Source: Linum tenue (taxonomy: Eukaryota; Streptophyta; Magnoliopsida; Malpighiales; Linaceae). Taken from it: DNA of 64,000 bases. A model generated the notes under the pieces. The model was not told the DNA's origin and did no database searches. It worked only from the letters and a program-made list of their open reading frames with translations. Where the stretch lies: contig CAMGYJ010000002.1 of the NCBI GenBank assembly GCA_946122785.1, forward strand, positions 71,700,724 through 71,764,723, read 5' to 3'. This document shows positions 46,411 through 59,367 of the stretch, piece after piece (within the stretch, counting starts at the first letter, position 1; each line of letters starts with the position of its first letter). A program made the position numbers and the translations under genes.

Positions 46411-49400
46411 TCATGCCGCAGCAGGTGATGCGGCCTCCCTGCCGCTTGCTGCTCCGTCCCTGTCACCCTCGAGCCGACTCAACACCAGCTTATGCTGAGG
46501 AAGCTGGCCATTAGAAAATGGCGTCACATCTGTGTCAATTACGATGGTATCTTCATCTTTGAACTCTCCCCTCAGGATACCCTTGGCCACTTCGTTCTCG
46601 ACATTCTGCTGGATAACTCGCTTCACTGGCCTAGCACCATAGCTTGGGTCATATCCGAGGCTACCCAGAAGCTCCACTGCCGCTTCTGTCACCTGTAGTT
46701 TCATCTTCCTATCTGCAATTCTCTGCTGCACGCGTGCCAACTGCAAAACATGCACCTCCAAGAGGTTAGCAAGAACAGATAATCTACAGGAAAGATTCAA
46801 ATGAATTTGTTAGGAGAAAAAGCTGAAGCACACACGCCCAAACATCAGACCGAACTCACCTGTAATCTGACAATCTTGTTTATCTGGTCGCGATCCAAAG
46901 GCTGGAAAACTATGTACTCATCAACCCTGTTCATGAACTCAGGCCGAAACACTGATCTTGCAGCGTCCATAACCCTCCGCTTGATAGTCTCGTATGCAAC
47001 CTCCTTCGGTAGTTCATCATCTGTATCGAGAATATACTGCGAGCCCACATTCGAGGTCATTATAATAACTGTGTTGGTGAAACTAACTGTCCGACCTTGT
47101 GAATCAGTCACCCTCCCGTCATCTAAAATCTGAAGGAAGACATTGAACACATCAGCGTGAGCCTTCTCTATCTCATCGAACAAAATAACCGCATAAGGCC
47201 TCCTGCGAACTATCTCCGTCAACTGGCCACCTTCCTCATACCCTACATAGCCAGGTGGAGCACCTATCAGTCGTGAGACTGCATGCTTCTCCATGTACTC
47301 ACTCATGTCGATTCGTACTAACGATTCCTCTGTGTTGAACAAGTATGATGCAAGAGCTTTGGCTAGTTCCGTCTTCCCAACACCTGTGGGTCCCATAAAC
47401 ATGAAACTAGCAATGGGCCTACGGGGATCTGAGAGCCCAGCACGAGACCGCTGAATCGCCTCAGCTACGGCAGTGACAGCAGGATCCTGACCAATTACCC
47501 GTTTATGTAATTCTTCCTCTAAATGGAGGAGTTTTTCTCTCTCAGATTGCTTGAGCTTCAAGACGGGAATGCCGGTCCACCTGCTCACAATTTCAGCAAT
47601 GTCGTCCCCTGTTACTTCTTCTCTTAACATGGACTTCCCTGATTTCATGTACTCATCCAACTCTACTTCCGCAGTTTCAAGTTGGCGTTGCAAGGAGTTC
47701 AAGCTCCCATACTTGAGTTCAGCAGCACGATTGAGGTCATATTCTCGTTCAGCTTGTTGAATTTCCAAGTTCACCCTGTCTATCTGTATAACATAGATGT
47801 GCCTCGTAAGTGGTTTCATATTATACTAGCGATGAAGGAGAAGGGTAGATTCAAATAAGAGTTCTGATTACCTCTTCCTTAATTGACTGCATACGAGTCA
47901 TGACTGATTTCTCATGCTCCCATTGCTCAGTTAGCTCAGCTTGTTTCTTCTTCAACAGCGACAATTCTCCCTCGAGGCGACTCAACCTATCTTTTGACGC
48001 TTTATCTGTATCGTTAGTGAGAGACAGCCTCTCCATTTCCAGTTTCAACACTGTCCGGTTGATTTCATCGAGAGCGGTGGGTTTTGAAGTGATTTCCATC
48101 TTCAGTTTTGCAGCTGCTTCGTCAACTAGATCAATGGCTGTAATTCAACATGAATAATGAACACATCAACCACAGAAAACCTATGACTGAAAGCACCTCA
48201 AAACCATATAAGTTATCAGCAACAAAGGATATAAATTCATATCGTGTCTAATAATTTACCTTTGTCAGGCAAGAACCTCCCACTGATATAGCGGTCAGAA
48301 AGGATTGCAGCTTCCACTAGTGCACCATCGGAGATACGAACTCCATGATGTAGTTCATACCTTTCACGCAATCCTCTCAAGATCGAAATTGTGTTCTCCA
48401 CTGTTGGTTGGTCGACATAAACTTGCTGAAAACGTCGCTCCAGAGCAGGATCCTTCTCAATATACTTACGATACTCGTCCAAAGTTGTAGCACCAATACA
48501 GCGCAACTCCCCACGTCCAAGCATTGGCTTCAAAAGATTTCCCGCATCCATCGCACCATTTGTAGCCCCTAAAAGAGATGCCAGCATGTCTCAGTTTCCA
48601 CCCAAATTAGCATCACTCACGAGACTAGATGATTATACATGCCTTTTAGAATATCAACTATAAGCAACTAGCACATTGGAGAAAACTAATCACTCAGGTG
48701 AGGAAATCATTAAAGATAATAAAATATATATATACAAAAAGAAGATTAGCAAAGCCGTTACCTGCACCAACCACAGTGTGTATCTCATCAATGAAAAGTA
48801 CAATCTGGCCATCCGAATCTGTTACTTCCTTCAGTACGGCTTTTAATCTATCCTCAAATTCTCCTCTGTATTTAGCTCCAGCAATTAGTGCGCCCATGTC
48901 AAGGGATATCAGCTGCAGTTCGAGATCAAACCAGAATGTCACCGCCGGGTATCAGAACTATGAAATAGTAATTCCTACTCACACTAAAGAAAATAGCTTC
49001 CCTATCTAATTATTCCAAAATATCTCACGAAATGGTACTAATATCTTATGACAAGAACACACCTTGCGGTTCATTAAAGCTTGTGGTACATCCCCTTGGA
49101 CAATCCTCTGTGCAAGCCTGCCCAACAAGCAAATAAAGAGTTAGAAGATGCTTCTTTTCCCCTTTCTTTAAAAGAAGAGTTAGAAAAGGTTGCAATCACT
49201 CAAAGCGGCTTCTATGAACTACATAAAAGAGAATGCTTACATTGAATAGCTAAACAAGTTAAGTCAATCTAAATTCAGAACTTTCATGAAAAAATCTTGG
49301 AACACAATTTGCCTTCTATGAATGAGAAAATTTAATGCTTACCCTTCAGAAATGGCAGTTTTGCCCACACCAGGTTCACCAATCAACACAGGGTTGTTCT

Positions 49401-50597
49401 TAGTCCTCCTAGAAAGAATTTGAATACACCTACGTATCTCATCATCCCTTCCAATAACCGGGTCCAATTTCCCTGCTCTTGCCATGGCAGTCAAGTCTTT
49501 CCCATATTTATCCAGTGCTTCATACTTCCCTTCGGGATCTGCACAAATGCAATCAAATGAGGCCGACTTCTGAGAGTCACATAGCAGCAATTCAAGAGTT
49601 CCAGACATCCCAATCTTCTATAGCATGAGACTACATGACGTAAGTTCAAACATTTCTGAGCCGATCAGGCATAAAAATGCGAAAGAAGATTTTACCTTGA
49701 TCAATTACAGACTGGCGTCCCCTGATAGACTCTACTGCAGATTTCAAAGGGGCAAGAGAGATTTGAAAATCCTTAAACAATTGTCGGCCAAATCTTTGGT
49801 CCTGAGCAAAAGCAAGAACCAAATGCTCAACGGAGATGAAAGAATCCCCATATTCTTTCTTGTATTCCCTTGCCCGCTGAATCAATCCTTCCAAATCACG
49901 ACCCAACATTGAACCAGCCGACTCACCAAGAACCTGGAATGGCATTGCCACACATAGAAGAGAATCAAGTAATGCAAACTAGCTACACCCTAGTTTTAAA
50001 TTGGAGCTGGGGTAATTGAGCAACTAAGCAATTCAGCTACGCGGAGTAGAGTGTAAAAAGTACATACCTTGGGCTGGCGTTGGATGAACTTATCAGTGGC
50101 TTCGAGGAGGCGAGTGTTATCAACGCCGACCTTGGAGAAGATCCTGCGAGCAAGACCATTCTTCTGCTCGAGGAGTGATTTCATCAAATGCTCGGTCTCA
50201 ACAATTTGATGCTTATTCTCTTTGGCGACGTCGGGGCAGGACACAATCGCTTGCCACGCCATATCAGTGAACTCCTGCTGAGTAATCTGCGAAATTGGGC
50301 CGGAAAAACCAATCTTTAGAAAAAGCACGAAACGATTAATTGAAGGACTATGCGAATTCCACTCACCCTTCCGCTGCTGGAAGCATCACATCGAACAACG
50401 AAGGACTGTGCGGGCGGAGTCTTGTGGTGAAAGCCCTCGGTGGTCTTGAGACGGAAAGGAGGGTTGAAGGAAGTACGAATTGTAGGGCGAAAGCGGAGGG
50501 AGTTGGGAGTGGAGGAAGCGGAGTGGATACGGAGAGAAGTCATCGGCCGGCGACACAAACTGACCCCGGCGAAAGACGCGGTACCCGCGGCCGCCAT
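46411..50597 (-). CDS. CLPB3: Chloroplast ClpB-type AAA+ disaggregase (ClpB3/APG6)
   Basis: Ten exons on the minus strand, 50367-50597, 50068-50286, 49696-49933, 49343-49538, 49063-49117, 48762-48912, 48260-48568, 47872-48137, 46860-47783 and 46411-46740, giving 972 aa. A Ser/Arg/Thr-rich transit peptide (about 75 aa) precedes the Clp N-domain ([14 protein letters not shown]). AAA-1 follows, with GEPGVGKT and [13 protein letters not shown], then a charged coiled-coil M-domain, then AAA-2 with [15 protein letters not shown] and LFDEIEKAH. The M-domain and the absence of a ClpP-binding loop make it a disaggregase rather than a protease partner. ClpB works with Hsp70 to solubilise aggregated proteins; the Arabidopsis plastid form is needed for chloroplast development and heat tolerance. 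Plastid rather than mitochondrial targeting is inferred from overall resemblance. Confidence 0.95.
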
Positions 50598-53297
50598 TGT
50601 ACTTGATAGAAAAAGAATGCGAAATTAGCGAATGAGATGAAGAATGCGAACCAGTTGAGTGCGAATGGGGGAAAGGGTCCCTTGGTTGGGGGGCGTGATT
50701 CTGAGAGTGGCGAGGGAGAAGAGAAGAGTTTGCTTTAGCGAGGGACGACGGAGGAGTGTGGAGAGTTCGTGAAGAGTCTCTCGCAGTCTCTCAAAAGCTT
50801 CGGATTTTTGGCTGCGTTCTTCAGGTGTGAGAGGGTGATGAAGTGGGGAAGCAGCCACGTGGCTCTTGCTTGTGGTTTGATGCGTAACAAATCTTCCAAA
50901 TCTTTTTCCTTAATTTTAGCTCCGTAAATTTCTGATAGCCAGATCAGTATTCAAGTAATTTTTTTTTGTAAAAAAATTCATCATTACTAAGATATTCATC
51001 CAAATCATTAGAGTGAGAGCCAAGGTTTTAAGTCAACTAAACAACAACAAATTTGTTATTTATTTCAATAAAGCTAGGGTTAATATCAGTAAAATATCAT
51101 ACGAGAAAGTTATGTATAAACTATGTACGGCTATTTTATATCGTCTCTAATTTAATGTTATATTTAATAGTACGTTAATAGTTATAAATATAAATAAATA
51201 ATTACTTTTATAAATATATAAATAATAGTAAATTTAACAATTTAATTCATTAAATACGAATATTAAATGTGTTATACGGATTTTATACGTGTTTATTACG
51301 GGAGCTATCAAATGTCATATTCCAAACACTCGTTAATTCATGGTCTACATATCATTATCTTATTGTAAGCTCTTCTTTCATCCATATTCACTGATATGAG
51401 GCACGAATTTAATCGAAATGGAAACTAAGCAATGATTGGCCAAGGAATACAACAAAATATCCAAAGTCAAGCAAGTAGAGAGAGATATACAATGCAACTA
51501 GCATAGTATACAATTACAACTTTCGTATGTAGAATTGAGAGGAACATATTACTTCTTACCTTGTACAAAAGGATAAGGACCTCTTGACAAAACACAAATG
51601 TGTGCTTCAATCAAGAGATTACGTCCAGTAAGAGTTCATCGGATGTTCCCGAAGGGACAGGTCAAGTAACATTTGTGGTGAACTGCAAAAATGTTTACAA
51701 TAGAAGGCAAATGTAAGTTATTTAGTAAATTGCATGCAAGAGTTTGGAATTGCAAGAAAATATATGATAGCCTTCAACTTAAATTTCATATTTTCCCAAC
51801 TCATGTTACACAACATTACCATAAATTCAATGTCAAATGTGTCTTGAACAAAATCTACTTGAACCATTTAATTAAGGATAATGTCTATTTTTATCCAAAA
51901 AAAATTTCAGATTCTTTTATATTATTCAAACCTATTATAATTCTATTAATTATCCAAACTTTTCATAATGCATCAAAATATTAGCCTTTTTTTATGTTAT
52001 CGTTAATAATTTTGTAACTTTTTTTCTTAGTTAAAATACTAAAAATTTGGAATGTTGACCTTCATGAGTCTCTTCCAAGTCAGTATCATGTTGCCAATTC
52101 AATATTACTAACAAGATTGCTAACTGGAATTAGTATTTTGATAGGTTTGAATAATATAAAAGAATCTGAAAAGATTTGAATAAAAAATAAACATTGCCCT
52201 TTAATTAATTATTAGTGTTGGTTGGTCATGAATATGAGTTGAAAATTGCCGAGTAAATAAGACGGGGCAATACTGACAAAAGCCTCATATCGGCAAACTT
52301 CACTCAAGATTATCCTTATGCAAAAATATGTTAATATGAAGAGAATAAAGTAGTGTATATAATAAGACGCTAACAATCAAGTTGTTTGAATTATTTGAAG
52401 CAAGAAAATCATGAAAGATATAAAAATAAAATTGTAACAATAATATAGGTGCACATTACATTTGTGAGTCTCGAAACTCAAATAGTCATCATTTTTCATC
52501 CCACCCCTAGTTTTATTGATTGTCGACGATGTGAGAGGTGGAAATGTAAAGAGATTTCAAAGAGTTGAGAGCATAACACAAAAATTCACAACCAAGTTAT
52601 CCATCATATAAAAGTGAAATCAATGTTTAAAAGATCATAAATTATATATCAAACAGACCAACTGGATCCCATGGCATGATGGGGTTTATCCTTTTTGGCA
52701 TTGTTTGAAAAGAGTTTAGAATTAGTATAATTGTCAACAGAAGTGTGATGAGATAAACCCACCTAGTGTATGTTTTTAGAAACATTTGGTGTCTTGTGGA
52801 AATTGTTTTTTCATGTAATCCTTTACAATTTCTACTGTATTTCGTATCGTCAAATATTCTATTCGGATGAGTTGCTCACCTAACAATCAGCTTACATAAT
52901 GTTTTAAGCGGAAAAAATCAGATGAAAAACATATTACTTTTAGGAAAATAAGATATTTGCCGCCATATACTAAGTTTTGGAGACACGTATATAAAGCAAA
53001 AAGAATGACAATGCCTGGGCATGAAGTAAATGTAAGGTTAAATGAATAAAAATTTTCACGAATTTTGATAAATCTCCTCCTAACTTCTTTTATGTTATCT
53101 TCTTTGGATTCTAATAGGAAAGTCATGCTTTCTATCAACCACATTTACCATACTTTGTCTGAAACGCTCATGGCGGCAAGATGTGTGCATGAGGTGACCT
53201 ATGTACTTTACAAAAAAATCTACCCTTTTAGTCTTATATATATATTCGAGTCCAAGAGTGGAGTGCAATCATATGTCTCATCATTGAGTTAGTGGTA
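50598..53297. other. AT-rich gene-poor region upstream of ClpB
   Basis: Bases 50598-50880 are the ClpB promoter/leader side. The rest is AT-rich with one MITE (51874-52201) and no supported gene. Confidence 0.5.
51874..52201. mobile_element. MITE with ~80-bp terminal inverted repeats, 328 bp
   Basis: The left end AAGGATAATGTCTATTTTTA and the reverse complement of the right end AAGGGCAATGTTTATTTTTT match. The similarity continues through CAGATTCTTTTATATTATTC and AAACCTAT in both arms. Flanks are TAATT on each side (51869-51873 and 52202-52206), though in AT-rich DNA this is weak evidence. Confidence 0.7.
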
Positions 53298-53306
53298 ATT
53301 GTAGAA

Positions 53307-53519
53307 GTTATAAATCTTTTAGCTGTCCATTCTGGTTTTTGTGTACGGTTTGTAGGTCGGAGGAACAATAGGGTAGCCCATTTGGTGGCTAGGAAAGCCC
53401 TGTCATTGTACCCGGCTACATGCCGTTTCTTTGATTTTCAGGCCTGGCTGTCTTCCAGGGTGTAACTATCTTTGTTTGATCTAATGGATTATCTTTTGTC
53501 ACAAAAAAAAAAAAAAAAA
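53307..53519 (+). mobile_element. 5'-truncated LINE 3' end with poly(A)
   Basis: A short frame ending RRNNRVAHLVARKALSL, FFDFQAWLSSRV and a stop resembles the C-terminal RNase H of plant L1-type LINEs. It is followed by ~50 bases and an A18 tail. The 9-bp repeats ATTGTAGAA at 53298-53306 and 53520-53528 are the likely target duplication. Confidence 0.75.
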
Positions 53520-54317
53520 ATTGTAGAATACTAGAATCAAAATTTGTTAATTTGGGGAAAGAAGTCTCTCTCTTCACATAAAGAGGAGGTAATCTCATAT
53601 TTGTTATTTTTAATTCGTACCCGGGGAGGCAAAAACAAATTTAACTTTTTTGAAAAATACGATCTTCATAAAATAAAATAAAAAAGAACTTAATCTGTTG
53701 CGATTGTTAATTATATGAATTTCTAATTCTTCTAAAACAAGATCGTGAAAGATAGATTCATCATGACATGGCCAAGCAGATGCATGTTAGGTTAAATTTC
53801 TAGTTTTTTATAGAATTTAGCTCCACATAATGTTTAATCTAATCATATATATTTGTGTAACGATCCGAACATTTGAAATCCTATTACCCTCTTTTTGTTA
53901 GAGAAACTATAGTGGGGGAATAAAGTAAGAGAAAATAGGGGTATCGACACTTTTTTTTTTGTTCCTCGGAAGTGTAAAAAATAGAAGGGAGAGGAAAATT
54001 GTGGCGATTTCATGATTCATACTGTACAAGTAGGCCGCTTCAAATTATTTTTTTAAAGGGTGAGTGTGGTGGGGGGGGGGGGCTAGAAAGGGAAGTGAAT
54101 CTTTTTGAGTTTCTTTAATATTTTCGTTTCAACTTATTTGGGGGAAAATATTAAATATTTTCTAACAAATTCCTACTTTCTCAAATTTTCTTCCCCCACC
54201 TCTTCCAAAAAGTGTCACCTTCTCATTTTTCTACCCTATAAGAAACATAGTGTTACATTTTCAAAAAAAATGATACATTTCCACACTTTCAATGATCAAT
54301 ATAACTATATCATGGGA

Positions 54318-55135
54318 TGAAAAAAGAATAATTGAGTTTCTAGATTAACAAATGTAGTATGTCAATGGATTTGTTTTCGCTCATTAAATGTATTTTGTTT
54401 CCAACTTTTGTTTGTATTAGCGCAAAACGTTTAAAAGCAAAAGTTACTAGTTCATAGTTTTTATTTTTGTAAGTAAAATTAGTATTTTGCTTGCTTGTCA
54501 TCTTAAAACTACATAAGATTTTAATATTAGAGTTTTTGACAAATGAAATAAACCACTAATTCAAGTTATCGAGATTTGCTCTTATATCATTGTTGCTAAA
54601 GTTTGTTTAAGTTTTATGTGGTTATTGACGCATGTCGATACGATCTTATATTCATTTTGTATGAGTTTTACCAGTATATGTTGCATAAAGGAATTATTTT
54701 GGAATAATTTTTTTCGAATAACTTCTCTATTGATCGATTATTTGCTTAAGTTTGATAAGATACCCTTTATCGACTTTCTTACCAGAGTTGATGGACTATC
54801 CTCCATCAATTCTTACTTGGACACTTATCTTGCGCATGAGCTTCAAAGATCAATCCATTGTCGCTCTTCTCCCTATATATTCATGCACTTATGTATCTTT
54901 GTACTAGTATCTTATATTTGATTTCGTTGATTTCCATTTTTGTGTGTGTTTAATGTTCATCCATTTTGTGATTTATGATGTTGTCAAAAAAGTGATCCGG
55001 TACTTACGGTGTGCTTTTAAATGGACAATCGAAATCACTAGTACTAGACAATGTAGGAAACATCTTGTTTCAAGCACTGCAATCTGAATGCAAATGGACT
55101 GTTATTCAAACACTCATTAGTAAGTTGCATAATTT
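54318..55135 (+). repeat. Diverged repeat, copy A
   Basis: Two parts of this copy match copy B: the start around AGAATAATTGA and AAATGTAG, and the end at about 54905-55130. About 490 bases between them have no counterpart in copy B. Confidence 0.6.
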
Positions 55136-56282
55136 GTCAACCTAGAGTTGTTGAGCTTGTCACTAGTAAGTCTTGCTTATAAAGGATTGTTCAGTTGTTA
55201 ACTGAGACTGTGAAAAATATTCTATAGTTTAAAGACAATAGTTTTATCAATAGAAATTCGATAATTTTAGAGCTGGGTCAAGAACTCCATGTAGGCTTTA
55301 CCTTTTGATGTCTGATATAATGTTTTGTACAATATGAAAAACTACTATATACTTTGGCATATTATGGGGTTAAACTTATATATAAAAACGTTGCTATATT
55401 TGTGTGTAACCGAACCTAGAAGTGGAAAATGAGTAAATGAGATGACAGTGGACATGACCTTTGTATATTAATGATTTTTTTTCTTTTTAATTTCAAGAAA
55501 CACCTTGGGGAAGCATACAAATAACTAGATATTAGGAGATTTGTCACATACATACGTTTAGCAGTATTCATGGGGTTCTTGATAACAATGTCAAACGTCA
55601 ATAACTGATAGCAAATGTTTCTGACTTTATTTTTTTACCCTTATGTAGTCCCTTCAAGTTTATTCCATTTCGTGAATCCCGAAAATGAAATTTCTAAAGA
55701 TGGTATTAAGGTTTCACATCCTATCACAATATTTTATTAAAATGTCAACAATATTTTAAAGTGTAGATAACGAGTCTCTCATTTATGAATTTGGGTGATG
55801 TCTACTTTCAAATATTCAAAATTACTTACTTTGAAAATGCAAGGTAGGGTTGGAATCGTTTTAATAGAAGAAGTGTTTTTCGAGACTTTGGCAAGATATG
55901 ATATACTTTTATAATGGGGTAATGAAAATAATGTAGTAGTCGACTTTTAGTTGGTTCTCAATCTCAATAATATGTTTTAGAACGGAAGATTGAGGAGTTG
56001 GAAAACAATGCTGCAAATAATCTTATAGGATAGAGTAGTTTGCAGTAATATGATGAATTGTCTGCTTCTAGAGCTGCCTTGTTGCATTATATTATATACT
56101 CGCATGTACACCACTCATCATAAGCAATCTGTGTGTAGTGCAAATCGGAAAAATTATTTCATACAATTGTAACTTATTGCATGCTTAGTCCAACTAACTT
56201 GAAGCTTTTAAGCAAGATTTCAACACAACAATTCATGTTCAAGGAGGATTACATCTTTCAAGATTTCACACCTTCAAAAATC

Positions 56283-56585
56283 ATAAAATAAAAATAAGAA
56301 TAATTGAATTTTTTAATTCATAAATGTAGAGTTCAATTGATATATTTTCGTTCATTGCATGTATTGTGTGTGTTTGATATTTGATTTTGTTGATTTTTGC
56401 GTGTTTGAGGCTGATTTGATGTTACCCATTTCATGATGTAGGATGTTGTAAATAAGTGTTACGGTACATGGAGTGTGCTTTTAGATGAACAATCTATCTC
56501 GCCAATCATAGACAAAGTAGAAAGTATGTTGTTTCATGCACTACAGTCTAAAAGCAAATGGACCATTAACCAACCACTACACTAG
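56283..56585 (+). repeat. Diverged repeat, copy B
   Basis: Direct-orientation partner of copy A. The shared part near its end can be read in one frame as VLLDEQS...LFHALQS..KWT, paralleled in copy A by VLLNGQS...LFQALQS..KWT. Confidence 0.6.
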
Positions 56586-57659
56586 TAATGCTACCACTAG
56601 ACAAAAATCAATACCACGAGACTAACAACTACCACTAGACTAAAAAAAATACCTCTTGACTATACAAAAAAAAAACTGATATGGAAATTGAAAAATCATA
56701 TATCTAAAAAAACCTAAGGGTTGAGGAAATGGGGAGGCGGAGACCTCACGTCAGCAACCAAGTGGGTTGGTGGTGGGAGGTGGATGACGCGAAAGGGACT
56801 AATGGAGGCGATTTGGTGGGAGAGGAGCACAAGGGGAGCCAGAAGAGGAGGCTTCATTGGGAGGAGGGAAACAGGAGAGGAGGTCCACAGCGTGAGAGAA
56901 GAGCAGTAGATGTGAGAGGAAGAGTTGGTGGTGGCATGAAAAAGAGAGGGAGAGGGCTGTTAAGATTAGAGTGGGGGAGTTTTTTATTTATTAATGGATA
57001 GTTATGAGGGGTTAGTGATTTTATATGGTAGAAAAATTCATTCAAAAACTAATGTCATCCATCAATTCAGAAATGAAGTAAATAGTGTAGATCCAATGGT
57101 ATCTAGAGGGGGTTGTCAAATTAACAACCCTAAAAGGGTTGTAATCCTAACTCATCCCAGGTTTCTCTCTATGAGAGATGTTAGTTGGATAGTTTATAGA
57201 AAATTGGGTTAATCTGGGTAACTATCTGTGAAATTGTCTCTTGTGAGTTTTAAACATAGATGGATTTCTAGGAAGGTTGTTTTAATTCCTCTTTACTGTT
57301 CTTCAAAACTTCATTTCTTTTCATTGTATCTTTTCAATTCTCCTCGTTCATTCACATTCTAGTTAAAAACAATCATAAGGACTGCAAAATAACTATTTCC
57401 CTATTTCAATCCAAGCAGAACTTTATTGGTTCATCTCTTAAATCAAAATCCTATAGAATCTCAACGAGTATTGGACGAAGGGGGGAATTGTTGGTCCCTC
57501 ACACTCATTTGGAAAATGTCAATTTATCAGCCCATAAACCAATATCCTAAAATGTTTGTAGATACATTTACCATATACAAATATATGGTTACCGACAAAT
57601 GGTATACGTGCGGATGTGGATTCAAGCATATAAAAATTGTGGGGAAGGCTGATTCTGAT

Positions 57660-57990
57660 CAATAGTGTGTTGGCAAGTCAATCTCTCTACATGTGCTCGT
57701 TACTCATAGCTTCGACAAGTATCATTGAAAATATGGAGAGAGTTCAGTGCAAATTCATCTGGTCAGGGACTGAGGAGCAAAATTGAATCCATCTCGTTGC
57801 CTTGAATAAACGCTAAGGTTTGAAAGAGAAAAATGGTTAGGGAATCACAAACTTGGGATATTGAAATAAGGCCGATGGAACCACCGACCGATGGATCAGA
57901 GATGTAAGTCTTGATAATGCTTTTCCAAGGGTAGCAGTGGTTCTTGCGGTCGCTAATTGTTGGATTTCAGACAACTTTTGAATACAAAAT
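57660..57990 (+). pseudogene. Decayed LINE reverse-transcriptase C-terminal region
   Basis: In broken frames it reads STSIIENMERVQCKFIWSGT, IHLVALNK, then TDRWIRDVSLDNAFPRV. This is the pattern of the post-RT region of plant L1 LINEs (FIWG...W...K..GGLG...DRW). There are several stops. The part upstream of 57660 is too decayed to follow. Confidence 0.6.
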
Positions 57991-58084
57991 GACACATTAT
58001 TCAGGAAAATTGAAACTAGTGCATAGTTTACGAGGGGCAGCACAGAGGGAAATGCAAAACTTATTGTGGCTAATACCACTATAA

Positions 58085-58340
58085 CACGCGAACTATATAA
58101 AAAATGTCACATGTGTCGTATTTTATTCAATATTCTATTTCTATCCCGAACTATATAGTTTGTGACATTTGTGTCATGACATCTTATATTGATCATTAAA
58201 GATAATTGTTGACCAGACGGAGGTCAAACCATTGTTGACTTTTACTGATGTGGTAGAAATGTGACATCCGTGTAGATGACGCGTTATTAATTAATTCAAA
58301 ATTATATTAAATTAAGAAAAATACAAATTTATTATAAATT
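58085..58340. repeat. Probable end of a non-autonomous DNA element
   Basis: Has paired AACTATATA and inverted GTGACAT(TT)/AAATGTCAC motifs, followed by GTTGACTTTTACTGATGTGG and an AT-only stretch before the GC-rich epimerase fragment. The block at 60425-60700 has a comparable layout (GTTAACTTTTGCTGATGTGG). Such ends are common in plant MULE-like repeats; I could not define both termini. Confidence 0.4.
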
Positions 58341-58349
58341 AAAAAATCT

Positions 58350-58776
58350 CTAATTCGCTAGGCTCCGCCCTCCCCAATCTCCGGTCATGGGAACCACCTC
58401 CTTCTTCTCTCCGGCGCGCGACCGCATCTCCACCACCTCCACCTCCTTTCTCACCTGCAACCTCCATGACGTCTTCCGCGAACACCACGTCTCTCCTGGC
58501 AATGACGATACCCTTCCGCCGGCAACCGACAAGTGCATCACTTGCTTGCGTCAAACAGCTTCGCCAGCAGCTTCCCGTAGTAGATGTCCCCGTGATGATG
58601 AAGATCTCGTGCTCCTCCAACATCGACTTGCGGGCCTTCTTCAGCAATAGGTCATAGTATTTGTTGAAGTTGTCGATCCCGGGGACCCCGTCCCCGTGCA
58701 TCTTGAGTGCAAGAGAGACGTGACTTCCCATGAACACAACTGCGCCCTTCACCAGCACCGAATTGCAATCCGCCAA
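58350..58776 (-). pseudogene. UDP-glucuronate 4-epimerase fragment (GAE-like)
   Basis: On the minus strand, NSVLVKGAVVFMGSHVSLAL then GDGVPGIDNFNKYYDLLLKK and ARKSMLEEHEIFIITG match the N-terminal Rossmann region of plant UDP-glucuronate 4-epimerases, which make UDP-galacturonate for pectin. The nucleotide-binding GxxGxxG (normally GAAGFVG) is changed to GAVVFMG. A frameshift follows the IITG strand: in another frame one reads GD, KLLAKLFD, then a stop and MHL. After that the sequence becomes a GC-rich tail without epimerase similarity. The transmembrane N-terminus and most of the enzyme are missing. Confidence 0.75.
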
Positions 58777-59258
58777 GTTATATGATCCATGAATCCTCTA
58801 ATCCACCAGAGGAAAGAGAAAGGTTGTTCGTAGAAGCCATCTCTGATAGTGAAACATACTTATGTTTTCTTCTGGTTTGTCCTATGTTACGGGAGGTAGA
58901 GGAGAAGCTTGAATGTGATTATTAAATACAACAGTGTGATGTACTGGGATTTAAGACTCTCTGATTATAAAATAAGATAAAAAAATGTAAGACTCTGTAA
59001 TAACGGCGAGGTTTGTCTTGTTGTTTGTTTGTTTGTTTTTAGTTAATTAATAAAATTATTTCAACCTACGAAAATATAGTTGGGGGAAAAATAAAAAAAA
59101 TAAAAAATCTAGCATAAGCCGTCAGTACCAATGAACTAGTTGCTTCCGGAACCGGCAACTAGGGTGCGACATGCAGAAAGGACACTATTGAGCTGGCAAT
59201 CGGCATCGGAATGATCTATCAGTCCCTTTCTCTCTCCAGCCGGCACAGTCCCTCTCTC

Positions 59259-59266
59259 TATATATT
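59259..59266 (+). promoter_or_regulatory. Candidate TATA box for the ginkbilobin-like gene
   Basis: TATATATT lies about 100 bases before the ATG at 59368, after a CT-rich stretch. Confidence 0.45.
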
Positions 59267-59367
59267 TAGGCAGCTGATCATGACGAACTTAACACAAAAC
59301 ACACACGGAGAAGCTAAGCAACATCCAAGTTCCAACCCTTTCTATAAAAATACAACATCGATTAATC

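Larger units (their letters stand above)
53529..57659. other. Gene-poor AT-rich region
   Basis: No supported gene. Contains a G12 tract at 54071-54082, a diverged repeat pair (54318-55135 and 56283-56585), degenerate TACCACTAGAC repeats at about 56590-56650, and a GA-rich block at 56720-56960 whose open frames have biased composition and no similarity. Confidence 0.45.

Noticed and set aside
56721..57001. GA-rich frames of 60-90 codons
   Set aside because: Biased composition gives stop-free frames on its own; the peptide is Gly/Arg/Glu-rich without similarity.
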